Source: an uncultured Bacteroidota bacterium (GTDB lineage: Bacteria; Bacteroidota; Bacteroidia; Bacteroidales; P3). From it: a stretch of DNA of 8,155 nt. The stretch is taken from assembly GCA_902766265.1 (NCBI GenBank), contig CACXCY010000190.1, positions 1 to 8,155 on the forward strand, read 5' to 3'. This document shows positions 1-6,276 of the stretch, in pieces. Position 1 is the stretch's first letter. Each line of letters starts with the position of its first letter. The position numbers and the translations under genes are program-made. Below the pieces are notes generated by a model. The model was not told the origin of the DNA. It was given only the letters and a program-made list of their open reading frames with translations, and ran no database searches.

Positions 1-528
1 GATGACATCCGGCAACGCTACGAGTCCTTGAAGAAGACACTCGCAGAGAACGGGGTGACCATGGAGCTGGTCGGCGTGGCTGGCGAATACCGTATCGACG
101 ACAGTTTTGCCCATCGCATGGAGACCTCGCGGTTCCTAAAGATTGACGACAAGTATGTCTTGGTGGAACTCTCGCTGCACCAACAGCGCATGGGCGTGGA
201 AGAGGTGATATTTGACTTGCATGTGAAAGGTTACGAAGTCATCCTGGCGCACCCCGAGCGGTATCCCTATTTCAACGTGCATTCGCCAATGATGGAGCAT
301 CTTAAGGAGCAGGGCGTCCTATTCCAGTTGAATGTGCTTTCGCTGGGCGGATTCTACGGCGAAGGGGCGCAGCGCCGTGCATTCGATTTGCTCAATGCCG
401 GCTGGGTGGAATTCTTGGGCACCGATATGCACAACACCATGTATGCCCATGCCCTGTGCGACCTCAGCCACAACCGCAAGGTGAGGAAAGCCCTCGAGAA
501 ATACCAATTCATGAACAGCGCCCTCTAA
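1..528 (+). CDS. PHP-family tyrosine-protein phosphatase (CpsB/CapC/YwqE type), 5' end missing
   Basis: The frame is open from base 1 (DDIRQRYESL...) to TAA at 526-528, so 175 codons are visible. Family members are usually around 240-260 residues, so roughly the first third lies upstream. The TTG at 28 is not a real start, because coding sequence continues before it. Visible metal-site motifs of the PHP (polymerase and histidinol phosphatase) fold are AHPERY (His at visible codon 84), a conserved ELSLH stretch (codons 56-60) and GTDMHN (Asp 142, His 144). The segment FQLNVLSLGGFYG is also typical. Family knowledge: these metal-dependent enzymes dephosphorylate tyrosine-rich tails of BY-kinases (Wzc type) that control capsule or exopolysaccharide export, and act in the cytoplasm. 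That role here is inferred from family alone, since the neighbouring polysaccharide genes, if any, lie outside the window. Confidence 0.9.
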   Translation, partial: DDIRQRYESLKKTLAENGVTMELVGVAGEYRIDDSFAHRMETSRFLKIDDKYVLVELSLHQQRMGVEEVIFDLHVKGYEVILAHPERYPYFNVHSPMMEHLKEQGVLFQLNVLSLGGFYGEGAQRRAFDLLNAGWVEFLGTDMHNTMYAHALCDLSHNRKVRKALEKYQFMNSAL

Positions 529-549
529 ACGGGTGAGTCTCTATTGACT

Positions 550-570
550 AAGGCAGGTCTGGCCTGCTTT
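550..570 (+). terminator. Weak terminator-like hairpin after the phosphatase gene
   Basis: Bases 550-557 (AAGGCAGG) can pair with 563-570 (CCTGCTTT), with one G-U pair and a 5-base loop (TCTGG), beginning 22 bases after the stop codon. The T run is only the three T's that close the stem, so a classical intrinsic terminator is doubtful. It could be a transcript 3'-end stabiliser instead. Confidence 0.4.
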
Positions 571-578
571 CGGATTCT

Positions 579-731
579 GCTACAGCGCTACAGTGCTACA
601 GTTACTTTTAGGATTATGGCATACTCAAAAATACTCTTTATATTTATATATTTATAAATATATAAATATAAAAGTTTACTTTTGACTTTTGGATACCCCT
701 ATTTTGAACTGTAGCACTGTAGCACTGTAGC
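579..731. repeat. 153-base nested inverted repeat (possible MITE-like element)
   Basis: The left arm, 579-602, is three tandem 8-base units: GCTACAGC, GCTACAGT, GCTACAGT. The right arm, 708-731, is three units of the reverse complement, ACTGTAGC. The arms match over 24 bases with a single mismatch. Between them, 637-672 is a perfect 36-base palindrome made almost only of A and T. The two structures share the same centre (about 654.5-655), so the whole segment can fold into one long interrupted hairpin or cruciform. No flanking target duplication and no coding capacity are seen. A MITE, an extragenic palindromic repeat and a bidirectional 3'-end structure are all possible. Confidence 0.75.
672..709 (+). 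repeat. 38-base imperfect direct repeat, copy 1
   Basis: This copy resembles 931-968 in the same orientation. Shared blocks in order are a TTTACT-like lead-in, ACTTTTGGA, ACCC and ATTTTGAA, separated by small differences and single-base gaps. The copy overlaps the right half of the nested inverted repeat. Confidence 0.55.
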
Positions 732-755
732 GCTCAAAAAATTTTTTCGCAACCA

Positions 756-788
756 TTCGTAGACCGCAATGGAAGGGTTGTATCTTTG
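756..788 (+). promoter_or_regulatory. Putative Bacteroidota sigma-ABfr promoter
   Basis: TATCTTTG at 781-788 matches the -7 consensus TAnnTTTG exactly and is followed by CA, as is common. A weak -33 candidate (TTCG, 756-759) lies 21 bases upstream. Transcription would start around 794. The nearest accepted gene downstream is purB at 1106, so this site would give either a leader of about 310 bases or a separate small RNA. Confidence 0.55.
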
Positions 789-793
789 CATCA

Positions 794-900
794 TCGTTTG
801 TCGCGAGCGAGAACAGCTAAAACAACTGACGCACAGTGCTGTGATGTGCTTTCGGGCAGTGGTTGCCCCCGACCGCGACTACAACGCTTGGAAAAAATTT
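794..900 (+). ncRNA. Candidate structured small RNA or long leader segment
   Basis: Directly after the putative promoter the sequence can fold. An outer stem pairs 801-805 (TCGCG) with 874-878 (CGCGA), and continues as 798-800 with 882-884 across a 3-base bulge. Inside it are two hairpins: 831-835/845-849 (GCACA/TGTGC) and 854-858/864-868 (GGGCA/TGCCC, loop GTGGT). No convincing ORF fits here. There is no clear U-tract terminator, only GGAAAAAATTT at 890-900. I do not recognise it as a known RNA family, and pairings of this size can arise by chance, so the call is tentative. Confidence 0.25.
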
Positions 901-944
901 CTAACTCTAACCTAACTCTAACCTAAGTCTAACTTTACTCTAAC
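901..944 (+). repeat. 11-base tandem repeat, four copies
   Basis: The copies are CTAACTCTAAC at 901-911 and 912-922 (identical), CTAAGTCTAAC at 923-933 (one change) and TTTACTCTAAC at 934-944 (three changes, at the second, third and fourth... first positions of the unit's CTAA lead). All four end in TCTAAC. The array runs straight into the second copy of the 38-base direct repeat. Confidence 0.85.
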
Positions 945-968
945 TTTTGGAGGACCCGATTTTGAAAC
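931..968 (+). repeat. 38-base imperfect direct repeat, copy 2
   Basis: This is the partner of 672-709, about 259 bases downstream in the same orientation, sharing ACTTTTGGA, ACCC and ATTTTGAA blocks in order. It overlaps the last part of the 11-base tandem array. What follows the two copies differs: 8-base ACTGTAGC repeats after copy 1, and an A-rich stretch with a short ORF after copy 2. Confidence 0.55.
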
Positions 969-974
969 GTCAAA

Positions 975-1079
975 ATGAAAAAAAGTAATCCTATGCGAGT
1001 TGGCCGGTGGTGCCGCTGCGCGGTTGTAGCCGCCCCATTTTTCTGTCGGCATACAATAAACGAAAGCATTTTGTGTTAA
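975..1079 (+). other. Short open frame, 34 codons, doubtful
   Basis: ATG at 975 to TAA at 1077-1079 encodes a 34-residue peptide beginning MKKSNPMRVG. It is basic and contains four cysteines (WCRC, FFCRH and the C-terminal LC). The start lies in an A-rich stretch, which is acceptable for Bacteroidota, but there is no promoter evidence, no recognisable family and no signal peptide. It fills most of the space just before purB. I list it for completeness and think it more likely non-coding than coding. Confidence 0.12.
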
Positions 1080-1105
1080 TACTAAACTAATAAACATCTT
1101 GAAAC

Positions 1106-2449
1106 ATGAACAGTTTAAACGCTATATCGCCTATCGACGGCCGCTACAGAAGCAAGGTGGAGCCGTTGGCATGCTATTTCTCGGAGGGTGCCCTCATCAA
1201 GTACCGCGTCCGTGTGGAGGTGGAATATTTCATCGCCCTGTGCGAGATGCCGTTGCCACAACTGAAAGGGGTGGACAAAGCGGTGTTGCCGCAACTGCGG
1301 GCGATATATGAGAATTTCGGCGACGAGGACGCTTTGGAAATCAAGGAAATCGAGAAGACCACCAACCACGACGTGAAGGCGGTGGAGTATTTCCTGAAAC
1401 GTCATTTCGATGCGCTGGGATTGGCGCCCTACAAGGAGTTTATCCATTTCGGCTTGACGTCGCAGGATATCAACAACACGGCTGTGCCGCTCAGCATCAA
1501 GGAGTGTCACGAGCAGGTGCTGCTGCCGCGCTACGAGGCCATCCTCGCCATGATAGAGGGCAAGGCGGCGGAGTGGAAGGACATTCCGATGCTGGCCCAC
1601 ACCCACGGTCAGCCGGCCTCGCCTACCACGCTGGGCAAGGAGATGATGGTGTTTGGCTACAGGATGCGTCGCCAGATGGAGCAGTTCGCGCAGCTCCCGT
1701 TCAATGCCAAATTCGGCGGCGCCACGGGCAATTTCAACGCCCATCTGGCTGCTTATCCCGACATCGACTGGCGTGCCTTCGGCGACAAATTCGTGAAGGA
1801 GCATCTGGGGCTGGAGCGTCTGCAATACACCACCCAGATAGAGAACTACGACAACATGGCCGCCTATTTCGACCTGTGCAAGCGCATCAACGTCATCCTG
1901 ATTGATTTCTGCCGCGATATATGGACCTACGTATCGATGGAGTACTTCAAGCAGCGCATCAAGGCGGGAGAGGTGGGCTCGTCGGCCATGCCGCACAAGG
2001 TCAATCCCATCGACTTCGAGAATGCCGAGGGCAACCTTGGCCTGGCCAACGCCATACTGGAGCATTTGTCGCACAAGCTGCCCATCTCGCGGATGCAGCG
2101 CGATTTGACCGACTCCACGGTGAGCCGCAACGTTGGTGTGCCTATTGCGCATACGCTGATTTCGCTGGCGTCGATAGAGAAGGGCATCGGCAAACTGTTG
2201 CTCAATGAGCAGGCCATCTACGATGACTTGGACAACAACTGGGCCGTCGTGGCCGAGGCCATACAAACCATATTGCGCTCGGTGGGCTACCCCAACCCCT
2301 ATGAGGCCCTCAAGCAGCTCACCCGCACGAACAGCAAGGTGACGGCCGAGACGATATCCGAGTTTGTCGACACGCTTGAGGTGGACGCTGAGGTGAAGGA
2401 GCGCATCCGCAAAATCACTCCGCACAACTATCTGGGATATAAAATCTAA
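1106..2449 (+). CDS. purB: Adenylosuccinate lyase
   Basis: This 447-residue protein is close to the length of the E. coli-type enzyme (about 456). It catalyses two purine-pathway steps in the cytoplasm: SAICAR to AICAR plus fumarate, and adenylosuccinate to AMP plus fumarate. The N-terminus SPIDGRYRSKV is typical of the E. coli-like subgroup. Three conserved active-site regions of the fumarase/aspartase superfamily are visible: TSQDINNT (residues 118-125), THGQPASPTT (166-175, with the likely catalytic His 167) and the signature loop GSSAMPHKVNPIDFENAEGN (291-310), whose Ser 292/293 supplies the catalytic base. The ATG at 1106 aligns with the family N-terminus and follows an A/T-rich leader without a clear Shine-Dalgarno. 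No -7 element is convincing immediately upstream, so transcription may come from the site near 781. The ABC transporter gene follows after 44 bases. Confidence 0.97.
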   Translation: MNSLNAISPIDGRYRSKVEPLACYFSEGALIKYRVRVEVEYFIALCEMPLPQLKGVDKAVLPQLRAIYENFGDEDALEIKEIEKTTNHDVKAVEYFLKRHFDALGLAPYKEFIHFGLTSQDINNTAVPLSIKECHEQVLLPRYEAILAMIEGKAAEWKDIPMLAHTHGQPASPTTLGKEMMVFGYRMRRQMEQFAQLPFNAKFGGATGNFNAHLAAYPDIDWRAFGDKFVKEHLGLERLQYTTQIENYDNMAAYFDLCKRINVILIDFCRDIWTYVSMEYFKQRIKAGEVGSSAMPHKVNPIDFENAEGNLGLANAILEHLSHKLPISRMQRDLTDSTVSRNVGVPIAHTLISLASIEKGIGKLLLNEQAIYDDLDNNWAVVAEAIQTILRSVGYPNPYEALKQLTRTNSKVTAETISEFVDTLEVDAEVKERIRKITPHNYLGYKI

Positions 2450-2493
2450 GGTCGTTGGCGAACAGGCCATGCGCCGACGCCATTATATTAGCT

Positions 2494-4344
2494 ATGTCAT
2501 TCACAAGACAACATATCAAGCCCTATGCCGTGCGTGCTGTGGTGTATGGCCTTCTGGTGGTGCTCTCGGTGGTGTTCACGATGGCTACGGCGTTGTCGGT
2601 GGCGGATTTTCTGAAGATTCTCTTTGAGCCCGAGGGTATGGAAACCCTGCCGACGGTGGCGTCGGGCAATCTGATAAGCCAACTGTTGCAAGGGCTTTAC
2701 GGGTGGCTTATCGGCTTCGGCACCATGAAGGCGCTGCTCTACTTCTCGCTGCTTGTGTTTGCGCTCTATACGTTGAAGAATGTGTTTACCTACCTGGCTG
2801 CGGTGGAGAGTTCCATTATCCGCGTGAGGGTGGTGAAGGACATACGCCACCAGCTTTTCAGCAAGGCGATGCGCCTTCCGTTGTCGTACTACGGCGCCAA
2901 CCGGAAAGGCGACATCTTGGCGCGCTTCAGCAACGACACGACGGAGTACGACGAGAATGTGTTGGCATCGTTGCAGACGCTGGTGATGTCCGTCATAGGG
3001 CTGCTGCTGTATCTGGCGATGCTTTTCTACATAGACCTCCGGCTGACGGCGGTAGTGCTCTGCATGTTGCCGCTGGTGGGCGTTGTCATTTCGGGCATCA
3101 GCCGCAAACTGAAGCATAAGTCGAAAGACATACAGGAGAGAAACTCGTTTCTGATGTCGCTTATCGAGGAGACGATGTCGGGGCTGAAGGTGATAAAGGC
3201 GTATACGGCGATTGACTTTTCGAACGACCGGTTCCAGAAATACAACGCCGAATACAACCGCAGGAGAGTGCGTATGTTCCGTCGCATATATCTTGCTTCG
3301 CCGGTGAGCGACTTTCTGGGCAATGTTATCGTGATAGCCATCTTGCTTTTCGGCTCCTGGCTGGTGTTCGGCAACGATTCGGCCCTGACGCCGGAACTGT
3401 TTGTCTCGTACATCATGCTGTTTGTGCTCATGATACCTCCTGCCAAAGAGTTGACCACAGCCGTCTCGCAGATGAAAAAGGGAAGGGCGTGTGCCGATAG
3501 GATAGCAGAATTTCTGGAGGAAAAGGAGCAGGTGGCCACAACCCAGCAAAAGGGCGTCGCATCGCAGCAGTTTCTGACATCTGCAATTGTGTTCGACCAT
3601 GTGTCTTTCTGCTACAAGGAGGGCGTCCCGGTGTTGAGCGACATCTGTTTCAGCATCCCCCGAGGGAAGACGGTGGCGCTTGTAGGGTCGTCCGGTTCGG
3701 GCAAATCCACGATAGCCGACCTTCTGGCACGATTCTATGAGCCGACCTCCGGGAGGATTCTAATCGACGGTACCCCTATTTCGGAGATGGAATTGCAGGA
3801 ATACCGGCGGCATATCGGCATTGTGGATCAGGATACCATCCTCTTCAACGACTCGGTGGCGGGCAATATCGCATTTGGTTCCGACGGAGCGGATGCAGAC
3901 AGCCAGGAGGAGGTGATGAAGGCCGCCCGTGTGGCCAACGCCCAGGAGTTTATTGAGCAAATGCCGGAGGGCTATCAGACCAATATTGGCGAGGGCGGCA
4001 GCCGCCTGTCGGGCGGACAACGGCAACGTCTCAGTATCGCCAGAGCCGTCTTTGGCAACCCGGATATCCTGATACTGGATGAGGCCACTTCGGCTCTCGA
4101 CACCGAGGCGGAGCGTCAGGTGCAGCAGGCGTTGAACAACGTGATGCGTGGACGTACAACGTTGGTGATTGCCCACAGATTGAGCACCACCGTCGATGCT
4201 GATGAGATTCTGGTGGTGGAGCATGGCCAGATAGTGGAGCGTGGCACTCACCAGGAGCTCCTGCGCCAACAGGGTCGCTATAGTCAATTGGTGGAAATGC
4301 AATCGTTGCACGATGGCAGCAACGCCGCAACCGAACAGGAGTAA
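2494..4344 (+). CDS. ABC exporter half-transporter (MsbA-like permease fused to ATPase)
   Basis: The protein has 616 residues from ATG 2494. An in-frame TTG at 2455 would add 13 residues unlike a transporter N-terminus, so I prefer the ATG. The N-terminal half has about six membrane segments (near residues 14-36, 79-101, 160-180, 184-202, 273-293, 300-318). The C-terminal nucleotide-binding domain has all motifs intact: Walker A GSSGSGKST (398-406, Lys 404), Q-loop Gln 446, signature LSGGQ (505-509), Walker B ILILDE (catalytic Glu 530) and H-loop His 561. Family knowledge: such type IV exporters dimerise in the inner membrane and use ATP to move lipids, drugs or peptides outward. With no degenerate ATP site it could work as a homodimer. 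The substrate cannot be read from sequence, and lipid A flipping (MsbA) is only one possibility. It probably shares a transcript with purB and the downstream secreted-protein gene. Confidence 0.95.
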   Translation: MSFTRQHIKPYAVRAVVYGLLVVLSVVFTMATALSVADFLKILFEPEGMETLPTVASGNLISQLLQGLYGWLIGFGTMKALLYFSLLVFALYTLKNVFTYLAAVESSIIRVRVVKDIRHQLFSKAMRLPLSYYGANRKGDILARFSNDTTEYDENVLASLQTLVMSVIGLLLYLAMLFYIDLRLTAVVLCMLPLVGVVISGISRKLKHKSKDIQERNSFLMSLIEETMSGLKVIKAYTAIDFSNDRFQKYNAEYNRRRVRMFRRIYLASPVSDFLGNVIVIAILLFGSWLVFGNDSALTPELFVSYIMLFVLMIPPAKELTTAVSQMKKGRACADRIAEFLEEKEQVATTQQKGVASQQFLTSAIVFDHVSFCYKEGVPVLSDICFSIPRGKTVALVGSSGSGKSTIADLLARFYEPTSGRILIDGTPISEMELQEYRRHIGIVDQDTILFNDSVAGNIAFGSDGADADSQEEVMKAARVANAQEFIEQMPEGYQTNIGEGGSRLSGGQRQRLSIARAVFGNPDILILDEATSALDTEAERQVQQALNNVMRGRTTLVIAHRLSTTVDADEILVVEHGQIVERGTHQELLRQQGRYSQLVEMQSLHDGSNAATEQE

Positions 4345-4349
4345 GGGAG

Positions 4350-6098
4350 ATGTTGCGGTGGTGGACATATATACTTTTGTTTATGGGATTGTCCGCAATC
4401 ACGGCGGTTGCCCAAGTGACGGACACTTCGACGCTGACGCTCAATGTGCAGAATCAAGGCAATACAAGTGCGGTGGTTGCGTGGAACCGGGTAGGGGACG
4501 GCACGGAGGTATACCATCTGTACCGCAAGATGCCGCACGAAGCAGGATTTTCGGAGCGCACCACGACCACACAACAGCAGTTTACCGATGCGATACAAAG
4601 GATTATCTGTGCCGACACGATAACTTATTATGTCGCATGCCAGTATCATGATACTGTTTTCCAATCCCGTCCAGTAGGCGTCTATTTCGATGATCCGTAT
4701 CCCACAACCTCGCCGGCGTTGGATATTGTTACGGTGGACGACTCTACGCAGCAGATACATTTCTCATGGGAAGCAAGTCCCGACGAAGACATCGTCGGCT
4801 ATTTCATTTGTCACATAGAACAACCGGGAGCGCCATGCTTGGGGCTCGACACAGTATGGGGAAGGGAAAACACCCATTATGTGGCTGAGCGGCTTAGTTG
4901 TTTGGAGGTTCATTCATTCCGTGTGTATGCTTTTGACTCCTGCTTCAAGGCGAGCGCGCTCACCGACGGGTGCAACAATATGGTACTGCAGCTGACGGTT
5001 GTTGATTGTGAGCATACGGTGACGGCGCGATGGAACAATTACGAGAATATGCCAGGCGGCTTGGGGCACTATGTGCTGTATGCCAAATACGATACATCCG
5101 ACTATCTTCCAGTGGATACGGTGCTGAATGGGCAGCCGTGCGTGGTGTCGTACGATGTGCCAGACAATGTGAGAAGTGTCCGACTCAAAGTGGCTGCCAT
5201 AAGTGCGGATCCGCGCAAAGTGGCGTATTCCAATGCCGTTGTCAAGGATTTTACCGTGGCCGATACCGCCAGATTTATCACACTGGCAAAACTATCTGTT
5301 AATGATGACGGTTCGTCGGTTTCGTTGGTGGTGCGGGTCGACACAGGTTTCCATGCGCAAAGATATACCCTTTACCGCAGTATGGATGATGGGGCGTATG
5401 GTGTGTTGGCGCACCTTCCAGCCACATCTGAACAATGGGTTGAGTACACCGACAATGCGATAGAATTGTCGGAACATCAGTATAGGTATCGTGCGGGAGT
5501 TTTCGATGCATGTGGCAGGAATGAGAAATATTCCAATGAAGCATCGCCCATGTTTCTCCAATTGACGAAGAATGACAATGAAGATGCTCTCTTGCGATGG
5601 AATCCCTATGATGCCACCGATACCATGGCGAAGTATTACGTGCTGCGCCGGTCGGAGTCGGCTACACAATGGACGAACCTTGATTCCACATTAGCAACAA
5701 CATACGTTGACCCTATCGGGAATCAGGAGATTTATGAGACGCAGTTGTATAAAGTGCTATTGCAAGTGGATTCCGGTGTGGATATGAATGTCCAATCCAA
5801 TTGCGTCAAATATTCGCGCGACGCCACGGTATGGTTTCCCAATGTGTTTACTCCAGAGGCGAAGGAGAATAACAGATTCTGCATGTCGCACTCGTTCATA
5901 ACAGCAGCCACATACGAAATAAGTGTATACAACAGAATGGGACAGCGGGTGTTCCATACCAATGACCCTGGAGAGTGTTGGGATGGAATGAGCGCCGGTC
6001 GCAAGGCGCCACAAGGAGCATACACATATATCGCCTATTGTCAACACGCCGACCGCACGAGCAAATACTACTGCGGCACCGTCTTGCTGTTAAGGTAA
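4350..6098 (+). CDS. Secreted FN3-repeat protein with T9SS type B C-terminal sorting domain
   Basis: This 582-residue protein starts 5 bases after the ABC exporter stop, with AAGGGAG (4343-4349) immediately before the ATG. Residues 1-21 form a signal peptide (LRWW..., hydrophobic core, cleavage likely after AVA). Residues 25-490 read as about five divergent fibronectin-III-like beta-sandwich repeats, near 28-112, 123-212, 213-300, 308-400 and 403-488. They share patterns such as W at the start of a central strand and Y.LYR/Y.VLRR at a later one. Residues 495-582 match the type B (gliding-motility-associated, CHU_C-like) sorting domain: WFPNVFTP, YEISVYNRMGQRVF, CWDG and PQGAYTY, ending GTVLLLR. 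Family knowledge: such proteins cross the outer membrane through the type IX system and end up on the surface or outside. The FN3 repeats suggest adhesion or spacing. No enzyme domain is seen and the specific role is unknown. Confidence 0.88.
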   Translation: MLRWWTYILLFMGLSAITAVAQVTDTSTLTLNVQNQGNTSAVVAWNRVGDGTEVYHLYRKMPHEAGFSERTTTTQQQFTDAIQRIICADTITYYVACQYHDTVFQSRPVGVYFDDPYPTTSPALDIVTVDDSTQQIHFSWEASPDEDIVGYFICHIEQPGAPCLGLDTVWGRENTHYVAERLSCLEVHSFRVYAFDSCFKASALTDGCNNMVLQLTVVDCEHTVTARWNNYENMPGGLGHYVLYAKYDTSDYLPVDTVLNGQPCVVSYDVPDNVRSVRLKVAAISADPRKVAYSNAVVKDFTVADTARFITLAKLSVNDDGSSVSLVVRVDTGFHAQRYTLYRSMDDGAYGVLAHLPATSEQWVEYTDNAIELSEHQYRYRAGVFDACGRNEKYSNEASPMFLQLTKNDNEDALLRWNPYDATDTMAKYYVLRRSESATQWTNLDSTLATTYVDPIGNQEIYETQLYKVLLQVDSGVDMNVQSNCVKYSRDATVWFPNVFTPEAKENNRFCMSHSFITAATYEISVYNRMGQRVFHTNDPGECWDGMSAGRKAPQGAYTYIAYCQHADRTSKYYCGTVLLLR

Positions 6099-6137
6099 CT
6101 GGCGGGAGCTTTGCACAAAGGGTTGTTAACAAATAAT

Positions 6138-6158
6138 GAACAGGCAGGGTTCCTGTTC
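6138..6158 (+). terminator. Hairpin between the FN3/T9SS gene and nadK
   Basis: GAACAGG (6138-6144) pairs perfectly with CCTGTTC (6152-6158) over 7 bases, with a 7-base loop. It lies 40 bases after the stop codon. There is no T tract afterwards, so it is at best a weak or factor-dependent terminator, or a 3'-end stabiliser for the upstream transcript. Confidence 0.35.
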
Positions 6159-6171
6159 CAACAAGCGTAAC

Positions 6172-6179
6172 TATTTTTG
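6172..6179 (+). promoter_or_regulatory. Putative -7 element of the nadK promoter
   Basis: TATTTTTG matches the Bacteroidota -7 consensus TAnnTTTG exactly, followed by CA. I see no good TTTG-type -33 element at the usual 17-23 base spacing. A start near 6186 would give nadK a leader of about 90 bases. Confidence 0.5.
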
Positions 6180-6198
6180 CATTGTGCATTATTGTGGA

Positions 6199-6233
6199 TA
6201 TATGGTGTCCAATTGATTGAAAACCACCATATA
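6199..6233 (+). repeat. 9-base inverted repeat in the nadK leader
   Basis: TATATGGTG (6199-6207) and CACCATATA (6225-6233) are perfect reverse complements separated by 17 bases. They lie just downstream of the presumed start of transcription and 44 bases before the nadK ATG. It could be an operator dyad or a leader RNA stem-loop. No regulator is encoded nearby. Confidence 0.5.
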
Positions 6234-6276
6234 CTAATATAATGGAATTGCTTCCGCAAGGTAAACTGAAATAGAA

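Noticed and set aside
626..633. -7 promoter match on the - strand (CAAAAATA), pointing into the phosphatase gene; a similar match at 7276-7283
   Set aside because: Both lie in A/T-rich sequence where an 8-base degenerate match is expected by chance. No -33 element or - strand gene goes with either.
579..944. Short tandem units considered as a CRISPR array
   Set aside because: The 8- and 11-base units are directly adjacent without unique spacers, are far shorter than CRISPR repeats, and no cas gene is nearby.
529..1105. tRNA, tmRNA or rRNA gene in the large gap
   Set aside because: I could not find a cloverleaf with a T-loop GTTCRA motif or a CCA end, nor any recognisable rRNA segment.
1115..2470. 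451-codon open frame on the - strand, opposite purB
   Set aside because: It covers the same DNA as a clear adenylosuccinate lyase gene. Its translation is rich in His, Arg, Gln and Val without domain motifs, as expected for an antisense shadow of GC-rich coding sequence.
2455..2493. TTG start giving a 13-residue longer ABC transporter
   Set aside because: The extra residues (ANRPCADAIILA) do not resemble an exporter N-terminus. ATG 2494 gives a normal short basic segment before the first membrane helix.
2497..3600. 367-codon open frame on the - strand, opposite the ABC transporter
   Set aside because: It is an antisense shadow. The product is low-complexity and His/Arg/Gln-rich, with no recognisable domain, while the + strand encodes a complete exporter.
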